Below are positions 31,390-41,599 of a stretch of 64,000 nucleotides of DNA, in pieces (positions within the stretch are counted from its first letter, which is position 1; the number at the start of each line of letters is the position of its first letter). Position numbers and translations under genes: made by a program. A model generated the notes under the pieces. That model made no database searches. It saw only the letters and a program-made list of their open reading frames with translations, and was not told the DNA's origin. Location of the stretch: the NCBI GenBank assembly GCA_037179335.1, contig JAKZHN010000013.1:930001-994000 (forward strand). The letters are read 5' to 3'. This DNA comes from Cyclaneusma minus. Its lineage: Eukaryota; Ascomycota; Leotiomycetes; Marthamycetales; Marthamycetaceae.

Positions 31390-32688
31390 CTATGCCGCAA
31401 CAGCCTTCGCCAAAGCCTTCGCCTTCTTCTTTGGCTTCGGCACACTATCCTCAATCCCCTCCACAACCTCCTCCTTCTGCTGCTTCAGCTTCGCCTTGCG
31501 TAGCGCAATCTCAGCATCCAGCGATGTATCGTTGCTCTCCGGCAACGCCTTCTGCTTCTTAGATTTCTTCTGGTTGGACTCCGCGCTCTTCTCCTCAGCA
31601 GCTTCGCCCAGGCGTTTCCTCTTCTTCTCCTTAGGCTGCTTCTTCGCCTCCTTTGCTGCCTCGATGGCTTTCACGCCCTCGGCATCCAGAACTTGCTGCT
31701 CATCAATCCACAGCTCGTCGGCGAGCCAGATGGGCAGGGATACGGTGTTGTGGCCTGTGATGTGCAGCGCCCGTACGCCTCTCCACTTCTTGGGCACAAA
31801 TCGCTCGACTAGACCGTTGACAACCGCTTCCACGTTCTCGGCGAGCTTCTCGGCCTCCCAGCCTGAATAGCCCACCTTGACACTCGTGTTGACCGACGGA
31901 CCCAGAGTAACCAAAGTCGCATTCAGCGCCTTCTCAATCTCCTTTGCCACCGTCTGCGCATCTGCGGGTGGGTTCGCACCCTTTCCTTGCTTTAAGTTCA
32001 CATTCTGTCCCCTTGCCTTCTTCTCTTCTTCAGTCTTCTTAACTTGATTCGCCAACACCACAGGAATCGGCCGCGTGTGTTGCGACTTGTAGAAAGTCTT
32101 GCCAAGCGCCCCACCCAACATATTCACAATCCGATCGTCCGCAAGGAAGATGTCATGCTCAGCACGCAGCTGGCGCTGAGCCTCATACTGGTTGTACTTC
32201 TTCTTGATCTTCTCAATGCCAATGACGCGCGTGATGCGCTTGCGAAGATGTTCAGGGAATGCGGGGGAAGCGACGAGGTCCTTGTAGGCGCGCTGGGGAT
32301 CGGCGGTGATGAGGCAGATGGTTTCGGTGGGCGAGGCGTGGAGGGAGTGGGGGACGGCGATTTTTGAGGGCTTGAGGCGGGTTTTGTCGACGATGTGCAC
32401 TTTGGTGGTCAGGTTGAGCCAGATGGGGGTTTGGTCTTCGTCGGGGGTGTCGTCGCTCTCTGATTCGAGGAGAGACTTTTTGGGCGCCGTCTTGGCTTTC
32501 TCGGCCGAGGTGGTTGCAATGTGCTTGAGCAGAGCCTTGGACGCCTTCAGGGTCTAGAATTCAAGATCAGTAAACTGCTGGTTTGTTTGCTAGAGCAGAG
32601 AGCGCAAGGAATTTACCTGGTCTTTGCTGAGCTGGTAGGGAGAGCCGCTCTCGACCTTCACGGTCAGGGCGGTGCTGGTAGCCGACAT
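31390..32688 (-). CDS. Ribosomal L1-domain nucleolar protein (Cic1/Utp30 family)
   Basis: There are two exons, 32688-32617 and 32553-31390, encoding 411 residues. This family of L1-fold proteins (yeast Cic1 and Utp30, human RSL1D1) works in nucleolar pre-rRNA processing. The L1 fold runs from about residue 60 to 290: IWLNLTTKVHIVDKTRLKPS, ICLITADPQRAYKDLV, RVIGIEKIKKKYNQYEAQRQL, HDIFLADDRIVNMLGGALGK, TLVTLGPSVNTSVKVGYSGW and VERFVPKKWRGVRALHI. The C-terminal ~120 residues are Lys-rich (KEAKKQPKEKKRKRLGE) with coiled-coil character and nuclear or nucleolar targeting signals, as in relatives. I cannot decide between a Cic1-like (60S) and a Utp30-like (SSU processome) role from the sequence alone. 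Confidence 0.88.
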
Positions 32689-34436
32689 GATGGGCGAATT
32701 GTGGTGTTTTGCAGTCGTCGCACTTTTCAAAAATTCGAGAATTTCTCGATCTGATATCGGGGCAAAAGCGCCGAGGTTCCGGCTATCGTTCTAGCGCGGC
32801 CAATAAGGCTGAGAACTCACGTGCCCGCGAACTCTTGAAATGTGTGTGTGACGCAACTTGCCCATTCCTCCTGGTCATCCTTTAATCTGTTGGAAATGAT
32901 TCATCTTTGAGCAGACACGCCTGAAGAGTCATCGTGGAAAAGTTAGAAGCTTGAGCGCGGTGTCTCTCCCGCCTTGGGGATTCTTCATGACCAGTGATGA
33001 TTGAGTTTGGCGACACCTGATATCCGGTTCACTGCTGAAGCTATGGAATGCCCCTGGTGGCACTGCGGCCATGGACGGACAGCTAAACGAAAGGCTTCCA
33101 GGAATCGTCACCATGAGCCAAGATACCCATACGACCGGGCCATACTGCAGGAGAGACAGCCAGCATCCTACGGTGAATTTGATATCGACCGCCTGCCCAC
33201 GATTCCCCGCTTCGGAGTCATCTTCTCTGCCGCGCCTGCAGTAGCAGAAACCGAACTTATCCAAGTACCTAACGAATAGTGGTGGATACATGCATGTTCC
33301 GCTGCTTCCTGTGCCGCTTGTGCGTCTGACTCGCTTTGCCTTGATCGCGAGTATTCGACGATGTTGCAGCCTGGGCCGCCTGTCAAAGCCCAACACCAAG
33401 CCGTGGACAAAGAATAAGAGAACAACCCACCACAGCTCCTGCAGCTCGGTTTGAAGGATGCATTTTCCTTGATTAACCCATATCTCGTTCTTTCCGCGCT
33501 CAAAAGGTGTATTTTCCATTTCAGTCGATAAATTGCTACTAAGTCGAAATCTTGCTTAGGACACTCAATCCATGCGCAAGAAACAAGTCGTGCAGTCTCA
33601 AAGGCTTCATTGGCTCCCGTTAGATCTGCAGGAATGGAGCGGGCTCCGCAGTCACGCTCTCGAACGTTTCAGGGGCGCGTATATTTCTAGCGTGTTGGGC
33701 GACGATGTCGCGACGTGAAGAGGCTGGCTTCAAAGACGTGTGCCGCAGCCCGCCTATGGCTCAAAGAAGGCAGAGGCCGAGGCGCGCACAGCGGCTCTCC
33801 GGTTTTCTGGCTGACTTTAGGGGCCTGTTAAATATTCAGCTTGAATTAACTTGACTGGATTTTACAGGTCTTGAAGAATTGCTGTCTGGCGAGCGTGGGA
33901 AAGAGTCAAGCTTGCATCTTGCATCGTGATATTGAAGTGAACTTTTCTACAGGATGAGCCACCTTGTGCTTGACAGAAAAAAGGCATTGAGTCTGCACGT
34001 CATAAAATTGGCTTTAATCTGATTCGAGAATTGTGCAAGACGGGCGTCAGCTCTGCATTGGTCCATTTCGCCTCGACGCGGTCGTCTAGCACCGCGTGTG
34101 CTCGTACCCTTACCGAGACGGAGCATCAACCACCTACATACCTTCGACTCTCATTCTTTCCCGCCCACGACAGCTGAAGGCGTCCGACACGCCAATCCGA
34201 CCAACGCCCTTCCTCGCCCGACTCTATTCTGGCGAGGCCCTTCTACTCTACTCTTGCTCTCAATCGATCTGTACTTACCCCAAACCATTACTCGAATAAT
34301 TTGTCCATATCAAAGTCGCGTGGTGGACATTCGCGTCCTGAAAGACGCGCTGCATATACCCACTTTGCAGACCGGCCACGCAAATTCTTTCCACAAGAGG
34401 CCCTACTGACCACCTTCGAATGATCTGGCAATAATC
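32689..34436. other. 1.7-kb intergenic region, no supported gene
   Basis: Both neighbouring genes start from this region. Open frames at 32929-33519 (minus) and 33001-33279 (plus) overlap antisense and neither has a motif or consistent codon use. MCB-like sites near the right end are listed separately. Confidence 0.45.
34330..34349. promoter_or_regulatory. MCB-like ACGCG sites upstream of the FHA gene
   Basis: ACGCGAA occurs on the minus strand at 34336-34330 and gACGCG on the plus strand at 34344-34349, about 90-110 bases before the start codon. Yeast TOS4/PLM2 are SBF/MBF targets, so G1/S control is plausible here. This is an inference from short motifs. Confidence 0.35.
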
Positions 34437-36112
34437 ATGGATCAATCTCCCACCAAGAAAATGCAGCCTGCACTGCCTCCCATCGCGGGCGTGAAGCGTC
34501 CTGCTCCCTCTCTACTGCCCGCCTTCGAGCCATTGTCTTCCTCGCCGAGTCTCCCGCGTCCCTCGAAGCGTCCCTTCCGCAGCTCCACCGATACCCAGGA
34601 AGCTTCCTACCAGAAATATCCCACTCCCATGCCCACATCCACCACTGGCATACTCTCATCTTCTCCTCCCCGCCTTGCACCACCCAGCATGAAACGCGAT
34701 CGATCCACTGCCTCTGAACGTGCGCCATTGGCTGCAGTTCCCTCCATCACCCTGCCAGAGAATGGAGATGAACTGCTCATGGGCAGATCAAGCAACTCTT
34801 CCCATTACCAATTGTCCAACAATCGTCTCATCTCGCGCGTCCATGTCAAAGCCCGCTTCATCCCAGCCTCCGAGCCTCTCAAACCGAACAAGATCCAGAT
34901 TGAATGCAATGGATGGAATGGCGTAAGGGTACACTGCCAGGGCCGCACATGGGAGCTCGCCAAGGGTGACAGTTTCACGTCTGAGACCGAGTCTGCGGAG
35001 GTTATGTTGGATGTTCAAGACGTGCGTGTCATTATTGGTTGGCCGAGCCGTGAGAGTAAAGATGCTTTCGTGGAAGATCTGTCAGACTCGTCCTGGGATT
35101 CGGAAGGTTCTCCTAGTCGTCGTCTTGGAGCTCGTAATGGTGCTGGTCAAGAAATCCCCTCCAGCCCTCTTCGCAATGCAGCACGTACCCTGAAATCACC
35201 CGAGTCCCCAAGCCCCGCCGGTCCTCCAGTCAATGCAAGCATGTCGACCTTCTTCGCTGGAAGTACAGTCATGCCGGCATCGATCAAGGTCTATGAGGAT
35301 GAGCACACGCCGTCGCACCCTGATAGACAGGGAGAAATGCACCAGAGTCCAGTGAAGAAGTCAGTCGCAAAAGATTCCAAGACCGAGAGTACCGAAACCC
35401 AGGAAAGTCCTTTGAGTGATCTGAGCGATCTGGGTGAGATGGACCCTGACGAGGAAAATGACCCCATCATCACCTCTTTTGGACCTTTTGGCGCCAATCT
35501 TTCGTCTGCCATGAGAACTTTCACTGCCACGTCTCCGGTTACCACCACAAGACGCGGCCGACGCTTGACCATGGACTCGGAACCAGCCGACGAAGCTGAG
35601 TCGGTCTCAGCCAACGAAGTCGATGATCTTCCAGTGGTCAACCATGTCATCAACCAGTTGGCATTCTCGCGTCTGTCTTCGACCCCACTTTCCACCATCA
35701 TGAACAATCTGCCAGCTTCATTGAAGGATGGCACCAGTCTGTCGAAAATCGAGAACGGACTGACCAAGGAGGACCTCGCCAAGTTGTTGAACAAGTCTGC
35801 CTGCGTCGGAGAAATCCAACGCGAGGGCAAAGACGCAGCCGGCAAGCCCCTCGAGAGCGAGTATTACTACATCCCCGAAGAAGATCACGACGAGGAGCGC
35901 AAGGCCACTGTGGTAGAGAGTCTGCGGAAGCCCACTCTCAGAAACTGCCGCAAGCAGCACAAGGTATGTTTCTGCACCACTGTCAGCGGGGGAGTTCATT
36001 GGGGATTGAAGCTTTTGGCAAGAAGCTCAAGCCTCATCGATCACTCTCATGCTGTCATTCTTTGCTAACTTGCCACCAGCAATACTACTGGAAGCGTCCA
36101 CGAACCCCCTAA
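34437..36112 (+). CDS. FHA-domain protein, Tos4/Plm2-like
   Basis: There are two exons, 34437-35963 and 36080-36112 (116-bp intron), encoding 519 residues. The FHA fold sits at about residues 105-205: GDELLMGRSSNSSHYQL with the phospho-Thr-binding GRS, then NNRLISRVHVKARF with the SRVH signature, then QIECNGWNGVRVHCQGRTWELAKGD. The rest is Ser/Pro-rich with many SP/TP sites, acidic stretches (LSDLSDLGEMDPDEENDP), and a C-terminal Lys/Arg tail (RKQHK joined to QYYWKRPRTP). Tos4 and Plm2 bind chromatin, are expressed at G1/S and link to the DNA-damage checkpoint. That role is taken from the family, not shown here. The short last exon is supported by a perfect donor GTATGT and a CACCAG acceptor. 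Confidence 0.82.
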
Positions 36113-37300
36113 ACGCGATGAATCATCGATCCTGCACCGCAAGCTCTCCGAAGCAGCCCCCAGCGTATTCATCGACATTCGCACATATTCTGCGGCCTCT
36201 GCATCAGCATCTGTACGTTTCAGTCATTTTGGTCCGACGAAGCGACAACACACCCAAGTCCCTTCCACTCACCGTCCATACCCACACACACCCATCAGTA
36301 AAGCAATTCAGAAAAACCAGGAAACCCAAAACAGGAAAAAAACCGAATACCGAGTACCACTCACACTGGATGTTGATATGTGCCACTATCTGTGTCGGAA
36401 GTCTCCTTTCCCATACCCCACCTCGATTCCCCCAGCTGCATAGCGAGGCGTCCTTTGCGTCTTCATTGTTCCCCTAATATTCTCATGGTCGGAGCCAGCG
36501 GCTGCTTGCTTCGACATTTGCATTGTGCCAACATACCAAGATTGTTTACTAGGAGCGGACAGGACGGGCCAGTTAGTCGAGGATGGCAGCGGGTGTAGAT
36601 AGCTCTTCTGAGAGATATTGACGCTCGTTGTTGTTTCGTTGACATTTCTTTTGCTGTCTGACTGGCCGGTCTGCTCGGATGGCTGGAATGGCGTTGATTG
36701 GGCGGATGGAGTTAGGGTGGCTGATGTGGCAATGGGAAAATGTTGTTTAGATAGTAGCTACGAGAAAAGACCAATGGATGATGAAGACTTTCAAAAAACA
36801 CGTAAGGAGTTTCAAGTGAACGATGGATCCGTTGATGTTTGAAAATGTTTGATAGAGATTGTTAAACAAACAGGTGTGGCGATTGATGATGTGATATGTG
36901 CTGAGAGAAAGATGTTGTGAAATGACGGAGGCTTGTGGGATGGCGGCGTGCACAAGCTGGAGGTACCCCGCGCTAAGATAAGCCTTATCGAGAATCACCC
37001 GCATAACCCCGCATGGAGCTCAGGAGCTTGGGCCAGCTGCCAAATATCCCTGTCATTTGGTGATGCACGTGATTGATGCTTGCTTAGATGTCTCGTGTTG
37101 GCTATGGCCCGTAAGACCTTTCACTTCTTTTTGTTAGAATATGACCACTGACCAAGGCATTTGGCAATCTAGCTTTTCCTAAAGCATATAAGCTCCTTCT
37201 TAGCTTAGCTCGATTTCCTAATTTAAGCTCTTTCGTCTCTACTTGATAAAAAAAATACGCCCCCTGTTTGCTACCCGCGCGAAGGGGTTAAGCGCGTCCC
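36113..37300. other. Non-coding, FHA gene 3' flank and start of the relic zone
   Basis: No gene is supported. The right part (from ~36990) is copy A of the diverged segmental duplication, including an AT-rich stretch at 37120-37260. Confidence 0.45.
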
Positions 37301-37760
37301 CATTTCCTCCGAAACTCCAGCCGTGTTGAACACAGCAACCTCCGCTAACTAGTAGCCACAGTCAAAACTGTATTCCAACCAGCGCCCGACGAGACGCGCC
37401 AAAGCCACCTTGGTCTACCCCAGGATCTCAGCCCTCGACAACACCAAATTGCCTCTGAACCTTCTTGCGCCGAACCATTTCCCAATCCCCAACTCTTCGA
37501 GAATGGATTGGTCCGATGGTTGGTCGTCACAGCCAAGCAGAAAACCCATCTACGCAAGGGCCTGGGTCAGTGGTCTCGCATTCGATGGTGGAATATGGAA
37601 ACCACTCCACAGACCTGAATTTGTAAGCCGGGGATCTACTCGCTCCCACTCCTTCCATATACAGCTGCTGACTCGCCAGTAGCTCCTCAAGGCACTATGC
37701 CTACCGAAGCTGAGGTGAATTTTGCGATGGCGTCTCACAAGCCAACCGTTGTCATTCAAA
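36990..37760 (+). repeat. Diverged segmental duplication, copy A
   Basis: This is similar to 38715-39430 in order and orientation. Matching landmarks are gctcaggagcttgggccagctgccaaatatccctgtcatttggtga near 37020 and ggaaaccactccacagacctgaatttgtaag, then catatacagctgctgactcgccagtagct near 37600-37685. Identity is about 70-75% by eye and is patchy. Confidence 0.6.
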
Positions 37761-38530
37761 GTGGGGATGGCAAGCAAGTCGGCAGCTTCCTTGCCTCTCG
37801 AGGCAAGCATTTGAACACCGATACGCCTTACCTGAACCCATTCCAAGGCCAGGTCGACGTTTCCTCGATGGACCGTTTAGAAGAACTCGGACATCCAACG
37901 TCTGAAAGTATGGCCAGAGGCCGTCCCAATCAACGAGGTGTTTGCCGAGAAGTTCGGAATACACGCGCCAGGCACGATGCTCGTCGATATTGTCGAATCA
38001 AAGCATGAGGTTGAGCAGGGCGGTACCTCCTGCTATAATATCGATCACATGGATATCGGCTTCCATATTCTGACAACCTTGCTTGCCGATGACCGATCCA
38101 AACGTTGCCATATCCGCATCGCACCTACCCACCGAGCTCAAATCAGACTGATAAACCGCAAACTCGACGAGATAGGCATCGGTCGAGCTCACACAAAACT
38201 GGACGTGCCAGACGACTGGCGCCATGCCAACGTGGACGTCAAGACAATAGATGCCACACAAGGCGAGGAGGCTGACATAGTTATTTACGACACCGTCCGG
38301 AAATGCTTCAATTGCGGTGGACGCGGGCACATGGGTCGCGAGTGTCTAGCCCCAAAGAAACCCGCCAAGGCACCTCGAACATGCATACGATGTGAGCAGG
38401 CAGGCCACCTCGCTCGAAACTGTCCAAACTCTAGCACGGTCGAGTGTGGAAACTGCGGGCGAAGCGGACATTCAGCGCCCTGAGTGCAGCCTCGGGATTC
38501 CTTTCAAGGATCGGGTCCGGAGGGGACAGT
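37697..38530 (+). pseudogene. Broken SF1 (Upf1-like) helicase C-half with zinc knuckles
   Basis: Two frames together resemble the second RecA domain of a superfamily-1 helicase. The first runs from 37697 to about 37880, and a shifted frame runs from about 37881 to 38483. Helicase-like parts are IRIAPTHRAQIRLINRKL and the motif V/VI region VKTIDATQGEEADIVIYDTVR. Then come CCHC knuckles: CFNCGGRGHMGREC, CIRCEQAGHLARNC and a third, CGNCGRSGHSAP, that hits TGA one residue pair before its last Cys. A one-base shift at 38480 would restore Pro-Glu-Cys. At least two frameshifts are thus present, and no Walker A motif exists upstream, so only the 3' half survives. It is followed by AT-rich sequence. 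A functional origin as an RNA or DNA helicase is inferred. Confidence 0.72.
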
Positions 38531-38714
38531 TGGAAAGGCTGGACGGATGAACGGAGTGCTGGGATGAAGTCTAGGTCAGACTCAGCGATCGACTAATAAC
38601 CGTGGTACTCAGAAGTGCAAAGGGACTTCATGCTGTAACTCAACCTGTGCCCATGGTGATATTTCGAATAGCTGTGACCATTTTCTAATTTTGTAGACTT
38701 TGAAAAAGAATTAA
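38531..38714. other. Non-coding spacer in relic zone
   Basis: This is AT-richer sequence after the broken helicase. I see nothing identifiable. Confidence 0.4.
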
Positions 38715-39430
38715 CCACGCATAAAGCTCAGAAGATTGGGCCAATTATCAAACATCTCTGTCATCTGGTGACAACTTGTCTCTTTGCTGTCAAGTGACCT
38801 TGTGAAACTTGATTACATACCAGACAAACAAGACCACATATATAAAATACAGACTCTGACTAAATGTAATATGCTAGCTACATCGTATAAAGTTATAGTT
38901 AATTACCAACAGAAAAATATCCCCCAGTGTCGTTGGTTATAGCTGGCGGCAGACCGCAAGCTTCTTTGATCTTTCTCATTGGTCATGTGATGACACGTGT
39001 GATGGGCTAAGCGCATCGAGACGCATATTCGCTCTCTCTCTCTGGGCATCGTCAACACCGCGTGTAAAGCACTATCTGGCACGAGCAGCAACGCCGTGCC
39101 GTACTAGGAGATTACCAACGTCTCCAAACGTGAGACTCCACCATGCCCACGGCCCCACATTGCTGGAAAGTCTCCCTGGCCATGCTGCAGCGGCCGAAAG
39201 AGCGGCTCAAAGTCAAAGAGTAATACAACGTGTTACTCTTCTAGCTCGACTCAATCTCCACCCTCCTCCAGAATTTCGAAAGTGGACTCCACTCCGAAGG
39301 CCTGATTCTGTAAGTGATGTCTAGTACTTACCTCCGATTCCACCATGTACAGCTGCTGACTCAACAGTAGTTGCTTAAAACACCTTGCAACCTCGATGCT
39401 CCCATTCTCATTGAAGCTTTTACTTCTTTA
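38715..39430 (+). repeat. Diverged segmental duplication, copy B
   Basis: This is the counterpart of 36990-37760. Landmarks are aaagctcagaagattgggccaattatcaaacatctctgtcatctggtga near 38725 and gtggactccactccgaaggcctgattctgtaag, then catgtacagctgctgactcaacagtagtt near 39285-39370. The short coding-like frame here includes FRKWTPLRRPDSV, matching IWKPLHRPEF of copy A. The helicase body does not follow copy B. Confidence 0.6.
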
Positions 39431-39539
39431 GATCTTCAAACAATTCCCGCGGCCGTGTCCCGCCCAATAACCGCATTGCACTAGCCCTCGCATGCAAATA
39501 TCCTTTTCAAACCTCGGCGCTTGTCAACATGACCGATAC

Positions 39540-39832
39540 CACGGGAGACAACAAAATGGTTTGCTGGAAAGGGATCAGTAGCGATATTGGAGGATTTCTC
39601 AGACAAATCAGGCCCAGGAGACCGAAGGGTCGTGTGACTGTGTCTCGAGAGCAGGAGCTTGGGGGTTGTGTACCATTTGCATGAGGTGGCCCTTATTGGG
39701 AGGGAAAGTTGGTCGAAATGGCGAAGACATTCCAAATGGTTGAAGAAAAGGAGGAGCTTGTGAGGGAGGAAGAGGTACTGCTGCTTAAGCGTTGGTGCAA
39801 TGATTTGCAAATGTGCCCGGAGTGCAAGTATT
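39540..39832 (+). pseudogene. F-box-like gene fragment, relic 1
   Basis: The short frame ends VLLLKRWCNDLQMCPECKY followed by TGA. The same block, diverged, recurs at relic 2 (LPQRWCKVSQTCPECG), and the DNA upstream also matches (gagcttgggggttgtgtacc here, gagcttggggcctgtgtacc there). Only the 3' half is seen and it has several stops. Confidence 0.5.
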
Positions 39833-39981
39833 GAACTTGAAGGGCCAGGAAAAGAGAGAATAGGAGGACTAAAGAGAAGAGCTGGGGAGCTCCCCTCTGC
39901 TGTATTTATAGGCCTTCTAGCTGACTAAGAAGACTATTTTAGAAGGATGATGACATTTTACGTGCAACAGCAAGGCCGAGC

Positions 39982-40640
39982 TTGGTTTTCGCAATAACGG
40001 CCGTATCCTGTGTTTTTAATGACGATGAGTTATACAAAGAGTGGGATTTGTCCATACGGGAGAGGTGTTTTCGATGCTGGGAGCAGTCTACAAGGATTCA
40101 AGGAAATGCTCGCCGCAATTTTCAACCACCTGCCTGCTACCGACCGTATTGTGTTGGCATTCGTTTGCAAAAATTTGCTCCAAGGTTTTATGCTTGCCGA
40201 TATAAAGGAGCCTGGTAGAAACGGATAATTCGTATTCTTGAGACCCGACGATGCGGTCAAATTGCTATACCAAATAAGGCCGAGGATAGATATGGGACGG
40301 AAGTCAGGAGCTTGGGGCCTGTGTACCTACCTATTGCTGTCAATGGCGCCCAGCAAGAAAAAGTTACTGAAAGGAGCAACTCGTCAAGCTTGTGCAAACT
40401 TGTGTCATAAATGAGCAAGAAAAAAAGGATTTGATGGAAAGAATGGCAACGCTGCCGCAGCGTTGGTGCAAGGTTTCTCAGACCTGTCCAGAGTGCGGCT
40501 TAGAAACTAGGTTTCAATCGCAGACTGCGTTGGCGACGTTAAGGTAGACGACATGGAGCGAGATTTGCCCAGATGGAAGAGATGTTCTGCTTTCCAGAGA
40601 AAGTTTAGCAAAGAACCTCTCGTATTTGTAGCACAGCTTC
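39982..40640 (+). pseudogene. F-box-like gene fragments, relics 2 and 3
   Basis: An F-box-like segment (AIFNHLPATDRIVLAFVCKN, then LLQGF) lies at about 40100-40190. The frame breaks at 40228, and the C-terminal block RWCKVSQTCPECG follows at about 40460-40500. A third partial copy starts near 40540: gagcgagatttgcccagatg matches gagtgggatttgtccatacg of 40040. It runs into the 3' end of the HCNGP gene. The fragments resemble the F-box-like proteins common in Dothideomycetes. Confidence 0.5.
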
Positions 40641-40652
40641 ATCGCGCCCGCT

Positions 40653-41351
40653 TCAGCTGTCGAATCTGCTCTTCCTCTTGAGCCCGCTCTGCACTTGCGG
40701 TGCATTCGATCTGCTCCTATCGAGACCTGCCATAACTCTCTCGGCTGCACTCGTTGCAGGTGCCCGTCCGCCTGCACCAGGCGTACCACTCCGACTCGAC
40801 TCGGCCGATGCGCTAGCTGGAACAAAGTCGACAGTCTCCCTCAGTCCCCTTGCTTTCTCATCTTCCTTCTTCTTGAGCATCTTCTGTTGGCTCTTGCCCA
40901 GCTCCTCCTTGTAGGCCCATTCCGGAAATCCGCTTGGCTCCCAGATCTGCTTCGGCAGCGTAGTCGCGTATTGTTCCTGCTCGCTGATGCCGGCGAAATG
41001 CATAAGCTTCTGCATCAGGCCTGGGTTCGTGATCGCGGATGACTTTGCAAGCTTCTCGTTGAAGTGCACGCCCCGTTTCTTCAGGTCTAGGAAATGCGCA
41101 AGCTTCTTGTTCGTGCTAGGCGGAGGCGATCCCGGCGGCGAAGGGGGAATATTGCGGTTTTGGACAGGCGGTAGTGTCAGGGTGCGCAGAGTCGCCCTGT
41201 TGGCAGAGTAGGGCGACTGTGGTTCACCGACTTGCGCTTGCTCTTGGTCATCATCCGGAAGTTGGTCTGCTGGTGGTCGTGTCGGACCCATCGCAGGTCC
41301 TAGGGTTGCATCCTCCTCGTCGCTGCTGGCGTAACTGACCAGAGCCGACAT
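40653..41351 (-). CDS. HCNGP-like protein (SAP30BP family)
   Basis: This is an unspliced frame of 232 residues. The start is the ATG at 41351 (MSALVSYASSDEED); two codons upstream in frame lack an ATG. The HCNGP core is clear: LAHFLDLKKRGVHFNEKLAK, then NPGLMQKLMHFAGISEQEQY, TTLPKQIWEPSGFPEWAYKE and the Lys-rich ELGKSQQKMLKKKEDEKARG. Human SAP30BP/HCNGP works in transcriptional regulation and in splicing of short introns. The fungal role is not known to me. The acidic N-terminus and Ser/Pro-rich middle look disordered. The gene is divergent from MDM31 across only 248 bp. Confidence 0.88.
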   Translation of the reverse strand: MSALVSYASSDEEDATLGPAMGPTRPPADQLPDDDQEQAQVGEPQSPYSANRATLRTLTLPPVQNRNIPPSPPGSPPPSTNKKLAHFLDLKKRGVHFNEKLAKSSAITNPGLMQKLMHFAGISEQEQYATTLPKQIWEPSGFPEWAYKEELGKSQQKMLKKKEDEKARGLRETVDFVPASASAESSRSGTPGAGGRAPATSAAERVMAGLDRSRSNAPQVQSGLKRKSRFDS

Positions 41352-41599
41352 GTTCACTCAAGGTTGTGTCGAACCCGGCGACTCGGTGATAAGAGCGCAA
41401 AGTGCTGTTTCTTCCGGGGCAAGTACGCGGACCGAGGCGGCAGAAAAGGGCGCTAGGCCGCATAGAGCCAACCGGACGTCTGCAAAAATGCTTGGGGCGC
41501 AAAAAGACTTCGTTCGTCATTCTCTTTTTTAGCTCCAAGATGCCTCTGACTTGTCTGCTGGACATATGACCGCACCCAGCATGCCGTGATCTCGAGATC
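41352..41599. promoter_or_regulatory. Short bidirectional promoter, HCNGP-like / MDM31
   Basis: These 248 bp separate two divergent start codons. A very short upstream frame (ATGCCGTGA) at 41581 precedes the MDM31 start by ten bases. Confidence 0.55.

Noticed and set aside
32929..33519. 196-codon minus-strand frame upstream of the FHA gene
   Set aside because: It has no motif, the opposite strand is equally open, and codon use is unlike that of neighbouring genes.
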